Positions 48,032-60,055 of a stretch of DNA of 64,000 nt are shown here, piece after piece. Position 1 is the first letter of the stretch, and each line of letters opens with the position of its first letter. The notes beneath the pieces were generated by a model. It saw only the letters and a list, made by a program, of their open reading frames with translations, was not told the DNA's origin and ran no database searches. Source of the DNA: Paramecium tetraurelia (taxonomy: Eukaryota; Ciliophora; Oligohymenophorea; Peniculida; Parameciidae); contig NW_001799089.1 in NCBI RefSeq assembly GCF_000165425.1, positions 124,001 through 188,000 of the forward strand, written 5' to 3'. The position numbers and the translations under genes were made by a program.

Positions 48032-49762
48032 TCACTTAATATTGTAATTTGAAGTCCCCTTTGCTTTTTTATTCCCTCCAAAGAATCGTTTATTTGATAG
48101 TTTCGCTATTTTTGTTCCAAATTGTATGGCTTTCTTTCCATGCTTTGAGATAACACTAAATAATAAAACAATTATTTACTTTAAACCTTCCTTTTGACAA
48201 ATAATCCTCAAAATTGATTTAGTATCCCCCATAATATACTAAGATGGATGTATATTTTATCTTATGAACTAAACTAATTCAATGTTTAAGAAGGGAAATC
48301 GAAGTTCTTTACCATTCTTACTAACAGCCCGATCATCTCGCCCTAAATTTCTATTCCACAATCTAAATAAATCAAAATTCATTTCTTCAATTAATTCAGC
48401 ATATCCCCTCTTTAAAGCATGTTTATATCGAGCATATCCACAGAAGATTTCATCAGCTCCTAATCCACTGAGAAGTACTCTAGTTTCAACATTATACGAA
48501 CTGGCTATATTCAGTATCATAGCTATATTAAAATCCATATGTGTAATTTTAGGATATAATATCTCTAAAAATAGTTTCTCTTCTTTGTATACATCATCCA
48601 GAGTTTTATCGATAAGAATTAGATTCAATTATTAATTTTGATGCAGATTCTATAATTCTTGGTGAGCATTTTTGGCTGTGATTCTATCAGGAGCATCATT
48701 TGTGAAAGCGACATTAATTAAATCAATTTTTGAGTTATCTGGCAATAATTTGCAAACCATATGAGTTATTAGGCTGCAATCTATACCACCACTAAATAAA
48801 ATACCAATTCTTCCTTGTTATTGGTTCTATATAAGATTTTAACCATTAATAAAGTGATGTTAGAAACCAAATATATTTTAAATAATTTCTTTTGTACTTT
48901 GTATTAAAATGTCATAAATTTTACCAATATTTTATTCTAGATTATTTTAAGGATCAATTTATTAAATTTGATCAAAATTTAAGAAATCAGATATTTAAAT
49001 TTTATTCCATTAAATCTACTCACCGCTCAAATCTATCTCTATGATTGAATTATTGGGCAATTCAATACAAGATTTGTTTATAGCTTAATTAAATTCGTTC
49101 AAGTACTTTTTCATTAAATACTTTTCATCAACTGTCTTTCCATCATCCTCATCATCTTCTTCTTCCTCCATCTCTATTGGGAGATTCTTTTGTAAAGCTT
49201 AGGAAGACAATATAAATCCTTCATTGATGAAACTTAGCAACATAGATCTTTTACCAAATGGATCTTTGGCGATATATATTTTTTATTAGGATAAATCTTG
49301 GAAAATTAAACTGTAATCCCCATTTAATTATTATAGTAGAGTTCTGATATCTTGAATTGATTTGGCCTGTTGTAATCTATTCATGAGAAATGTTGTGTCT
49401 GATTCATCAGGATCTATATTATAGATTTCTCCATTATATTACAATATAAATTATTCTTTTATTAAAGGTTGTTTAATTAAAGTATTTTAATCTCCTCTCA
49501 TGTGTAGTAAACTATGATATAGGAGTTAGTAATAAGGTTATTGAAGTTCGATTTTCCCTTAATAATCTGGTCCTCTCGCATTTAGCATTTGTAGCTTATC
49601 TAAGTCAAGATCAATATTCAAAGGTCTTTAATTTTGAGCTAACAACTCCTCAATTAGTTCTGGTCTTTTAGTAATATAAGGAGAATTCAAATACTCCTAA
49701 TATAAGTTGAAATTGAATTTATGAGGTTTGTTTATTAAAATTAATGCAAATATTCCACACAT
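48032..49762 (-). CDS. ASNSD1: Asparagine synthetase domain-containing protein 1 (ASNSD1-like)
   Basis: 568 residues with one 24-base intron near 48145-48180. It starts MCGIFALIL, so it has the N-terminal Cys of class II amidotransferases. The family context MLNARGPDYQG, MRGD and QYNGEIYN follows. The synthetase-like half has LFSGGIDCSLITHM (PP-loop) and VLLSGLGADEIFCGYARY. Near the C-terminus FPFLNIELVQFI and AIQFGTKIAKL match ASNSD1. ASNSD1 proteins have no established asparagine synthetase activity in animals. An acidic insert of mostly Glu and Asp (about residues 250-262) separates the two domains. The canonical ASNS is also in this window, at 5-7 kb. Confidence 0.9.
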
Positions 49763-50429
49763 TATACGATAAATTAATTATTGATACAAAAAACTATTCT
49801 TAATTATTTTATGTGTAAAACATTCAAGTACTATTTAATGTGTTATCTCGATTATGCTTGATTATAATATAAATTTTCAAATAAATAAATGTTAGTATCG
49901 TAACAAGAAGAATTAATTCTCTTCAATCTTCAAGCCAATAGTAATGTAAAATACAATGATTTTTATTTTGTTCTACCCTAATTTACCTAATACATATTTA
50001 ATATTATAATAATATAATATTAGAATAATTATATAATTCTAATTTAACGATTAACAATTAATTAATAGATTGGAATAAAAATAGAATTCTAAGAAGGCTA
50101 GGGTACCCTTATTCAAACTAATTTGTCTTATATTCAAATCTTGTTTAAGGGAGAATAGTTTCTATAAGCTCAAATTATAAAGCATTACTAGTCTAATTAA
50201 AAAATAAAGAATTTTGAATTAATAGTATAATATTGTAAAAGAGTAGAATGAGGATTTCTTCAATCCTTGAATTTGGTGTTGATAAAATTTTAAACACAAA
50301 AACGACTTTTTGATTTAATTGTAATAACAAAGAGCGAGTATGAGATAACAATCTTTTATAATTTAGGTTGTCTTAATGTGTGTATAAATAAAATTAATAT
50401 AAAAATTCATATTCTTTACTCTTCTTTAT
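49763..50429. other. Intergenic stretch
   Basis: About 670 bases of AT-rich sequence between two minus-strand genes. No gene-like frame, tRNA or repeat seen. Confidence 0.5.
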
Positions 50430-51056
50430 TCAATAACTCTAGAGATTTAGTATTATTTGATTTCTCTATTAAACGTGATCACTTGTGGATTTTATATTTG
50501 AGTTATACACATATCCAATAGCCTCCTTTCTTAGAAATCTGTTAGCAATAATTCTAAATAGCTTTAGTTAATCGTTATCAATTAAGTGCTTCTTGATTTG
50601 GTTGATATTTTTTATACTATTTTTTAATTGTGTTAAAATTCTTAGAAATTCAAGGCCTCCCTTTTCACCTAGTTATCTTAATATTTCGACCCTCTATCTA
50701 ATGATGTATTAGGCTATTGCTTTAGCATAATTTTTTTAAATGTTAGTTGACTTTAGCGACATATTAAATTTTGACATTTTACTTTTTGATTTCAGTTTAT
50801 TTGCAACAACAATTGAACTATTATTTTCCTCTTGTTGATTTTCTTATTTTTTCGCTTTGAAAGTGTCTGTAGGTGATTTAGAAACCTCCACCACAGTATT
50901 CTTTTCTTCCTAACTAATTACCTATGGTATAGCTTGATTATGGTAGTAGATCTCCTGTTAACCTACATAACCTTAAACAATAGGCATGTAATAAATAGGA
51001 TAGAAGATCGGTTATTATGCATGAATGTATGTGAAGGGAAATGGTTAATTCCACAT
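50430..51056 (-). CDS. Unknown protein, 208 residues
   Basis: Single-exon frame. The first 50 residues are rich in Pro, Tyr, Phe and Gln (FPFTYIHAQQPIFYPIYYMP), a low-complexity aromatic region like those in RNA-granule proteins. Then a Lys/Ser linker and a C-terminal helical domain of about 90 residues (KAIAQYIIRQRVEILRQLGE, FLRILTQLKNSIKNINQIKK, LFRIIANRFLRKEAIGYVYN). No family recognised. The start was set at the first in-frame ATG. Confidence 0.55.
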
Positions 51057-51728
51057 TAGTTTATAATATTTATAAAGGGGATTCCATTTTATTTTATAAA
51101 GACAATTTTCGGTTTATTTCCTTTTGAAAATATAATTGAATTTAATAAAATTGCAGTAATTTATTAAAGTGATCACAACTGAAAAGCCTATTGTAGTTCG
51201 TACTTATCAGTAAGACCTTTAATATCGTGTATAGGTATATCATATCTCACTAGAGAGGTAAGCAAGTATTTTTTGTCATAATTTCTTAAGAAAGTTTTTT
51301 TTCAGAATATATTGACGGTTATATTATTAAGTACAATTTTTCTTAATTTAATGAATTATTTGATTGCTATTAATAAATTAGTATATGAATCTAAAACTTA
51401 ACAGAATATTCTAAATTGCATTTTTGTTCAGTCTTAATATTTTAGATGAAAAATTTTCAATAATCAAAATAAATTAATCTAATTACATTATTTAAATGCA
51501 TATAGAAATAATTAAAAACTCATTATAAGTGATACTATCAAGCCATTTAAATCATAATAGTTGAAATCTAGTGTAGTATGATTAATTTATAATATTGAGT
51601 ATAGTTTAAGTATGTAAGTAAAAATAAGATAAATTTAGAATTTTATAAAGGAGCGTGTATCTAATGATCATAAGTGAAATTAAATTCTTTTCAAAGTATT
51701 AATATTATATATAAAATTTAATATTTAT
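51057..51728. other. Intergenic stretch
   Basis: About 670 bases, AT-rich, no gene-like frame or repeat seen. Confidence 0.5.
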
Positions 51729-52721
51729 TCAAAAAATTTACCACCATGATTTTTCTGTTTAAGGTCTATTTCTACTAGATGATAACAGACCACAGCATAA
51801 CCCGTTGCTATTTCCAGATGCTTTTACTCCTTCCTATTTTATAACTTATTATTAAATGATCTATGGTCTATGAGAGAATATTTTGTATTAAGTAGGCTTG
51901 ACGTCTTTGAGCATCTTTTAAACTTCCTCCTTCGCGCAATGATGTTTGGATAACTATAGGGCTGTCTTGCCTTTAGTACTTAGTTTATCTTTTGATGCTC
52001 CTCTTGAGAGTAGGAATCGTATAACATCCAAATTTACTCTTAAATCTCTAGGATTTAATTTATCTTTGACTGCACAAAAAAGCATTAATAATGTGTATCC
52101 TTTTTCAGCATTTACTACCGCATCGATATTTGCTCCATTATCAATCAACAATTCAGCTAATTTGAAACATAATTGCTTATTCTCAAAATAATTGGTTTCC
52201 TCCTCCAATCTGCTGAAACAATAAAATAAAGGCACAGATCCCTTTGAATCTGCTTAATTTACATTTGCATCTTATTAAACTAGAAGTTCAGCTATCTCAT
52301 AATATCCATTGCTACAAGCTAATTTTAAAGCTGACAATTCTTATGGTTTGGTAGCCATATTTACTTCTATTGCTTCATTTTGTAAGAGTAACTTAACTAT
52401 TTCCAACTGTCCTGTTGCAACTGCCAAGGCTAAAGGGAATATTTATTTATCTATAAAATCTTCACTAAATTCTTCTAAATAATTTAAATCTCTTAGATGG
52501 ATTTTCATTGATTTTAATTAATCAATGTTACCCTCATAAATGGAGTGTAAAATTAGTTGTTCTATATTGCAAATATTAGTATTTGAAAACCGATATGCTA
52601 AAATAAGTAAGCCTCAATTACTTGACTCTTCTTTCTTGATCTCTATTGTTTGCATGTCTGGAGTAGGATCAGCATTCACTTATGGCAATTCTCCTATTAC
52701 CTAATGAGAATTTGATCTCAT
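51729..52721 (-). CDS. Ankyrin-repeat protein
   Basis: 322 residues with one 24-base intron near 52607-52630; in frame. After about 60 residues come at least five ankyrin-type units: PLALAVATGQLEIVKLLLQN, LSALKLACSNGYYEIAELLV, then VNQADSKGSVPLFYCFSRL, a LCFKLAELLIDNGANIDAVV unit, and a final IRFLLSRGASKDKLSTKGKT unit. The TPLHxA helix starts are degenerate but spacing (about 33 residues) is right. A Lys/Gln-rich tail follows. Ankyrin repeats mediate protein binding; the partner is unknown. No other domain is present. Confidence 0.8.
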
Positions 52722-53770
52722 TAATTTAATGTTTTATAATTAATGTGTATGTTAAAAATTAATTCCAGAAGAATAACTCAGACAATTACATCTTCTATGT
52801 AAAATAACAACATTATAACTTCTATTTTTCAGCAGATCTATTTTTATACTTTAAAATTAAATAATTAAATAAGCTTTCCATATACTACTTACTATATTTT
52901 TCTCTTTTCTATAAAAATATCCCAATAGAAGTTGAGGGTTTATGATAAATAATGTAAATTGTGATTTCATTTTATCAAGGTATTAAATTTATAAATAGAA
53001 AATTTAGATCTCTCATTTATCATATATTATCGAATTCATCAATTTTAAGATAAAAGAAAGGTTAATTTAGAGATATTTATAATTACTTAATGTTTTATTA
53101 AAAAAAAAAAGAAAAAATTAAGTAGGAAGGTTAATTGTGGTACATATAACAATGAAATTATAGAATATTGAATTAAGGACGATGGATCTGAATATTAATA
53201 GAGGATGAACAAGCAAAATACTTAGAAATTTAAAAGTACAGCAACTAATTTACACAATCATATTTAAAGATTTATAATTTCTAATATATTCTCTTATTAT
53301 AAATTATATAAAAGTTAAATATTTTGTTTTTATAAAGCATTCTCTAATAAATAGAGAATTTAAGAATATTAAATAACAATGGCGATTAACCATTGTATTC
53401 CTGATGTATTCATAGATATTTTTGTTTACTTTATATCACTATATTAATTATTATGTTAATAATCTTAGTTATTAAAAAATAATTTTTTTGGATATTCTTC
53501 ACCAAATTCTTTAAAAATTAATACATTTTTAGGAATGTTAGAAATATCTTGAAATATTTTTCCGTTTCTATTACAAAGAGTGATCCAAAAGAATAATATT
53601 GTAAGAATGAAATTTATATATCATTAAATGCTTTTGATTATGAAAACTTTATTTTTTTTTCAACAATCATCATTTTCTTCATGTATTTATCAGATGATAG
53701 AATTATCACGTAAAATTTAATTAATAACACAGTTTACGAATGCGATTAAATCATTAAATAATTTTTAGAT
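52722..53770. other. Long gene-free stretch
   Basis: About 1,050 bases with no protein-like frame, unusually long for this compact genome. It contains a poly-A run near 53101-53111 and two small hairpins at 53339-53396. It may hold a non-coding RNA gene or a decayed gene. Confidence 0.5.
53339..53396. other. Two adjacent short inverted repeats
   Basis: A perfect 8-base stem with a 5-base loop (ATTCTCTA / TAGAGAAT, 53339-53359) is followed 16 bases later by a perfect 7-base stem with a 7-base loop (ACAATGG / CCATTGT, 53376-53396). Two consecutive small hairpins in a gene-free stretch suit a structured RNA, but such short stems can arise by chance in AT-rich DNA. Confidence 0.4.
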
Positions 53771-55263
53771 ATGGATTAATAATAGGGAATTCCTGCAGAA
53801 TAAATCAACTAATTGGTAAATAAGCATTTTGATGATGCTTTACCAAAATTCATAGAGATACTCAAGATTCCAAGTCAATCCAGATTGTTCGACCCAGAAT
53901 ACTTGACAAATGGATTGTTGTAAAAAACAGCATATGAATTCAGAGACTATGTGCTAGCATCAAATCTAAAGAGTATTAGCTATTTATTAACCATAATTAG
54001 ATGCCAAAGTAGAACTTTTAGAGGACGAAGGATATTCTCCATTCCTATTTGTTGAAGTCGACGGATCTGATGGTTAAGCTGATGGTACAATCTTATTCTA
54101 TGGTCATATGGATAAACAACCACCATTCAATGGTTGGAAAGAAGGATTGGGTGCCTATGAACCAAAAATAGTGGATGATAAATTATATGCTAGAGGAGGA
54201 GCAGATGATCATTATTCAATCCTTGGAGCTGTCATAGCCGTCAGAACAATCTAAGAATTGGGCTTGAAACATCCAAGAATCGTCATGACCTTCGAAGCTG
54301 ATGAAGAAAGTGGATCTGTACACATTGATCATTACTTGGCAAAATTGAAAGAAAGAATAGGAGCAGTTGATTTGGTTGTCTGCTTAGATTCTGGATGTGG
54401 TAACTATGAATAATTATGGATTACTACAAGTTTGAGAGGTATGGTAGGTGCATGTGTCACTGTTCAAGTTTTAGATGAAGGAGTTCATTCAGGTGATGCA
54501 TCAGGTGTCGTACCATCATCATTTAGAATTTAAAGACTCCTCTTAGATAGAATTGATAATCCTAATACTGGAGAAGTCATTGATGAATTCCAAGTCAATA
54601 TTCCAGGAGAAAGATATTTACAAGCTTAAAAGGCAGCCGAAGTATTAGGCAAGACCACTTTATCCAAATTCCCATTCCATGGCACAACTCAACCAACTAC
54701 TTAGGATTATTTCAAAGCATATTTGAATAGAATCTGGAAAGCATAACTCTCAGTTGTAGGAGCTGATGGATTACCTCATGCCAAAACAGCAGGAAATGTA
54801 CTCAGACCTGAAACTACATTGAAATATTCATTAAGATTGCCACCAACTAAGGATCCAAAGGAGGCAGAAGCTGCATTTGTCAAACTTGTAATTCTTATCA
54901 CTTAATATTTCATAGTTAACTACTAATGTTCCATATAATGCTACAGTCAAAATCACTGGATTGGGATCTGGCTCAGGATTCAATGCCCCATTAAATTAAC
55001 CATATCTTGATGAACTCATCTAAAATGCTTCCTAATTGTACTACAAGAAGGATGTATAAACCTTAGGTGAAGGAGGTTCAATTCCACTTATGAATACTCT
55101 TAAGGAATAATATCCAAAAGCCTAATTTATAGTGACTGGAGTTTTGGGACCAAATTCAAATGCTCACGGACCAAATGAGTTCTTGCATATTCCTTTTACC
55201 AAAAACTTGATTAGTTGCATTACCTACATCGTAACTGGTCTCCAAGTCCATTTAAAGAAATGA
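53771..55263 (+). CDS. M20-family metallodipeptidase (CNDP/carnosinase-like)
   Basis: 478 residues after two 28-base introns; in frame. Cytosolic nonspecific dipeptidase type. Metal-site motifs are present in order: FYGHMDKQPP (His and the catalytic Asp), RGGADDHYS (bridging Asp), and TFEADEESGS (catalytic Glu-Glu). Later ETTLKYSLRLPP and a GLGSGSGFNAP segment match the lid and active-site region, and near the end GPNSNAHGPNEF contributes the last His. It hydrolyses dipeptides using two metal ions. No signal peptide, so cytosolic. Its 5' flank is the unusually long gene-free stretch that contains the two hairpins. Confidence 0.93.
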
Positions 55264-55949
55264 TATATAATCAAGACATATAATAATAGGAAAATTATTT
55301 AAATAGGATTCACATTAGATCTAATGTTGTTTTAAACTTTCTTTGCTTAGTCTTTATAATAATTTCCCAGATAATTAACAAATATTTTCTGTTTATATTA
55401 TTATAGAAAAATTCATGGAAAATTTAAAATCATGGATATGACTCAAGAAACAATGATTATCTTTAAGGTGTTAATGAGGAATGGTTTGATTACAGATTAT
55501 TAAAGTAATTTAAAGTGATGAATTGCAATTACTTTTGCAAAAATTATCAAAATTTAAACCATTAGTTAAATTAAAGGAGATTAAATTCATAGATTACAAT
55601 TATTATATATATTCCCAATCTTCCAAAGAATTTTAACTTAAAACTCTTTATACTATATTAATGGTTTTCTTAAGATGCGGCAAATCAAAGAAGAAGTGAT
55701 CAACTGAATATGATAACTTAATCTAAAATACTAATTATAAATAATTAGATAATTCATATTAAAGATTTTATTATAATAATTGAATAAATAAAGAATTAAA
55801 CATACAATTAAAAAATGGTTAAGGAAGATAATAAAATATATTGATAAAATCAATCAAGTCTATAAAAATGATATGTTATATAATTATTTACTTTTTTTGA
55901 GTAAAAGTTGAATTAATATTATGTAAATATAATTATAATAATATAACCT
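55264..55949. other. Intergenic stretch
   Basis: About 690 bases, AT-rich. Several very short ATG frames (under 30 codons) only. Nothing supported. Confidence 0.5.
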
Positions 55950-56366
55950 ATGGGTGCAGCATGTTGTACAGAATAGTTTGAGAAGGGGGGAGAATTAGAT
56001 ATAAAAATAGTTAAGTTAGATAATAATTAATAGTAAAATGGAAGTGGAACAGCTTCTATTTCAAAAGAATTTTTTGATAGTAAGGATAAAATGTAAGTAT
56101 AAATGGGGATTTGCTATTCATGCTAAGTATTGAAAATCACATGTGAATGCAAATGCATCCAAAAATTAAATGGAGATAAAGATGACGAAGAAATATATAT
56201 GCTTTCCTCTCGATCGCTGGACAGTTCATCTTCTGAATCACGTCCTGACGATACAAACACTAAAAAAACCATTTTAAAGCATTAATTACATTATGTTTCA
56301 AATGTATAATAGTTCCAAATTCCAATAAAAAAGAAGGTTAGATTCGATTTATCTAAGAAATAATGA
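55950..56366 (+). CDS. Small predicted N-myristoylated/palmitoylated protein
   Basis: 138-residue single-exon protein starting MGAACCTEQFEKGG. Gly2 and the following Ala-Ala-Cys-Cys form a combined N-myristoylation and palmitoylation signal, predicting stable attachment to the cytosolic face of a membrane. The middle has four clustered Cys (CYSCQVLKITCECKC), possibly metal-binding, and an acidic Ser-rich segment (SLDSSSSESRPDD). No known domain. It is convergent with a single-pass membrane protein gene, stops 39 bases apart. The acylation is a sequence prediction. Confidence 0.6.
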
Positions 56367-56405
56367 TTAACTAATTTATTTTGTTTACTTAATATAAATA
56401 TACAA

Positions 56406-57190
56406 TCACTCCGCTTTCTATTTTTCCTCACTCTATGCAACTTCTTTAGGGGAGTTTTCAGCCTCTGATTCATCTTCCTCTTGTCCTTTAGATTAATCAT
56501 CTTCTACAACCTTTTATGTAACTTTATTTTTTTCCTTTTTTTATTTTTTATTTCTCTCAGGGACACAACAAACTAATAAATACACAATTTATTTACTTAT
56601 ATACGATAGTAAAACACCTACTAAAACAAAAGCTGCTAAAACAAGCCATTCCTTTGCTTCAAAAATAGATATATCAGGCAATTCTTGTTATTTATTTCTA
56701 TTTCTCTACCTCTTTCTTCCTCCCTCTTATTAATCACTTCCATCATCACCTCCCTCATACTCTTTTTTTTATTGATTAACCATATCATCTATAGACTTAA
56801 TTATTTTAAGAATTTCATTTTTTTTTGCACTCTTCTTTTTTGACCCATACTTTCTTAAATCAGCTTTATCGACTAAATGCTTATGTGCTTCTACATTGAT
56901 TTTTTATGATTGCAATTGTTGAATAATCTAACTATTGTAAATGTTCTTACCTCCATTGTTTACTGAGTCGTAATACTATCTAAACATTATTCAACTAAGG
57001 AAGCAACAGCAAACATTACTGCCTCTTCTTATGTTAATCCTTGTTGAATCATTTCCCCTACAGCCCTACCTGCTAACTCCTAATTAGATTGTAAATAGTA
57101 TCTAGAAAAGATGACGCAAGCTGCATTTGTCAATTATTGTTCATCCTACATTTGAGCATAAGCCAATGACAACACTATCAATATTAACAT
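56406..57190 (-). CDS. Secretory-pathway single-pass membrane protein, unknown
   Basis: 245 residues after introns of 23 and 24 bases; in frame. A signal peptide (MLILIVLSLAYAQM) is followed by a helical luminal domain with two Cys (AACVIFSRYYL, SLVEQCLDSI), a Lys-rich and then Gly/Asp/Arg-rich linker, one transmembrane segment (WLVLAAFVLVGVLLSYI), a juxtamembrane Cys pair and a highly charged cytosolic tail alternating Lys and Glu. Type I topology is predicted. No family recognised. Confidence 0.6.
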
Positions 57191-57401
57191 TAATTAATTA
57201 TTAATATATTAATTCTAAAGTTGGATTCTAGTTTTTGTATTATATTACACGTAGATTTTTGGTTTTATAATCAAAAGCAAAAAATTATACCTCTAATGAA
57301 ACTATGTTGTTTGAAAAAATTGTTATGAGTAAGGTATTATTTAAATAAAATTTAAGTATTAATCAAAAAAATAAAATATGTAATTTATTAAAATAAATCA
57401 T

Positions 57402-60055
57402 TCATTAATTACAATATGATCTCCCTTTTCTTATTTTGGATACTTTCTAACCAAACTTCTAATTGAGTTACTTGAAAATTAGCAATTTTAAAATGAATTA
57501 AAGGTTATTATGGGGAAAATAATCAACATAATTCTAGACTTTATCAAAATCTTCCAAGGTTTAGGAGAAGTAACTTTCCCTTAGATACTATAATTATAGA
57601 TATTTTTCTGAGAATTATTATGCTTTAAATAATGATTTACGCTAGAATTAAACAATTGATTGTTTTTTTGAGTTTAACAATGTTATGGATTAAGATGGAC
57701 TTTGTGGAGTTCGAATTTATGTATTTTTTTTTGATTGTTTTTTTATTGATAAACTTGATTTTTATTATGGGTTGTGCATTTGTTCCTCTTCATATCTAAT
57801 TGAATTACTATCAGAAGGTTTATCTTTAATACTTGCTATTTCGGATTCACCATATAACTAAGTAAGACTCTTATCATCTTAGAACTCAAATGCAGAATTT
57901 TGAACTTCATCATTTTCTAATAAGGTTCGAAACTTGAATATCTTTCTTTCAAATTCCTAACGATCATTTTAGCGGCTAAAATTACTTTTTAAAATTTTGA
58001 TATAACAATTTGGTTTGTATTGTATCAACGGACACTTGATTGAAGAGTGATTTTTTTAATTACACATCTAGCAGCATTGTTTTAAAAGAGTAAAATCTTA
58101 TTTGAATATTAAGGAATCTTTGATCTTATGAAACCTTTAAAAGTCTCGAGAATTTTATTGAATTATCTTTAGAACTGACTCTCTATCAATTTTGAATAAT
58201 TCAGTAAATGAATTACTAATTGCTGCTTCAAGTGTACTTTATCCAGTAAAAAATTGGAACTCCCCAAATGTATCTCCTGGTTTCAATATCTTAATAATCT
58301 TTTAACTCTTTTCTTCAACAATATTTACTTCCCCTTCAACTATGTAGTACCTAGTTTACAGATATTAGTTACAGATGTTTATCAAATTTATCATTTAGAT
58401 GATATATAGGGTCCTTGGGAGTGACTTTCATTTAAATTAATTACTTAGAGATTAATCCATTTGAAGTATCAGAGAAGTTGTTTTAAAATATCTAGATTTT
58501 ATTTGAAATCTTATTCCTTATGTCTTAATTTATTTCATTCTATAAACCAACGGGTAATTAATTTAATATAGTTTATGTTTCTATATTATTATCCTAAGTT
58601 TCTTTTTCGTTATTATATTTGAAATAGTTCCGAACTCTTTGCTGTAAGGATTAATCTACAAAGAGTTTTTCCATATAAGAATTCAGCAATATTAGACCTC
58701 TTCTTTAATATATATGGATTTTATATACTTATATTTCGTTTTTTATTCATTTATACTTTTGACTGTCATTCCTATTTCATTTATCGAATAAGCAAACATG
58801 CAACTCGATAGTAACATAACAATAATTGAAAAAATAATTTCAATTTGATTTTTAGGTGTAATATCCCCATATCCTACCGTTGCAACAGTAGTGGTTGACC
58901 AGTAGAATGAATAATTATATTTAACCCAAATACTTTAATCAATTATTTCCTCTTTTTCTAGCCATGAACCATGCAAATTTTGGGTAATATCACCAATATA
59001 ATGCCATAAACACGCAATAAAATGAACAAAATAAGTAAGTGTTACAAATAGAGATATTAAATCTAGTAGATTCAAATCTATTCCTTTAATGTATAGCTTT
59101 TCTAACTAAGATTCATATTTAGCATATATGGATTTACATATTATTACTATCAAAATTAAACCTATAATTTCTCTAACATAGCTTATTGTAAAGAATTCCA
59201 AATACACTAAAATCCATAATAAAACTCGAATGATGACATTTTGTAAAGATTTACTTTAGTACTTAATGTTTTGATCAATTGATGCTTAATCCTTTGTCTA
59301 AGTTAATTCAATCAAATTTATCATTAAAGTATCTATTAAAATTGAGATTATAAAGTAAATTTCAATTCCCTTTAAATTATGATCATAAATTCCGAATGAT
59401 ATGATGAATGGACAATACCATAATTCTAATAATTGAGAAAAAAAAGAGCAAATCTCCCAAGTAGTAAAAAGTAGTTTAAATTATTTTAAAAAGTTGTTGA
59501 ACCATATAAGACATCTTTCTTAAGTACTTTAGAAAATCTTTAAACTTACATGATTTGAGAGAGCTTTACAAATACATAAAATAGATATAATTTTTTATTT
59601 TGATATTTATTGTTTGAAATTCTAGTTTCTCTCAAGTAAGCAATCATCTTGAAAGATTGATAATTGTTTCTAACTGTTTTTGAGAATATAAGCACTAGAA
59701 AACAAATTATTTTTGAATCTTTCAACATTTTGCGTTTTTCTCATTGTTTTCAATAAATTTACTGACGGATTAACAATTTTCTATGCTTTAGGTTTGGATT
59801 AGATATTTTCAAAATTAAGTGATTCAAGTTACCTTGATGAATTATAGCTTTCAATTTAGAGACTATTCTAATATTACTATGATATTTAAATAATTAAACC
59901 AAATTCCCAATTTTGTCAGGTTCTTGTGGTAAAACAGATTCATTAGAAGAATCTCTTTTAATATAGTGATCTATGTTATTGAGTTCAAATTAGTTAAATG
60001 GACCGATTATAGTATTGTTTATCAATCCATCATTTGTTCTATGACTAGAGATCAT
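57402..60055 (-). CDS. Voltage-type K+ channel with cyclic-nucleotide-binding domain
   Basis: Roughly 840-870 residues; introns not all resolved. The N-terminal 150 residues are cytosolic and polar. Several hydrophobic segments follow, then the pore: YWSTTTVATVGYGDITPKN, with the K+-selective GYGD filter, and the S6 helix (IIFSIIVMLLSSCMFAYSIN). Downstream is a C-linker and a cyclic-nucleotide-binding domain with VEGEVNIVEEKS and ILKPGDTFGEFQFFTGQ, including the phosphate-cassette Gly-Glu. The tail of about 150 residues is Ser/Gln/Lys-rich. This is the HCN/EAG-type family, greatly expanded in Paramecium, where K+ currents control ciliary beating. Whether cyclic nucleotides bind cannot be judged. 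Confidence 0.88.

Noticed and set aside
48282-48635. 117-codon plus-strand ORF
   Set aside because: Lies antisense to the conserved SGLGADEIFCGY region of ASNSD1; a mirror of real coding sequence.
51946-52191. Plus-strand ORF of 81 codons
   Set aside because: Antisense to the ankyrin repeats.
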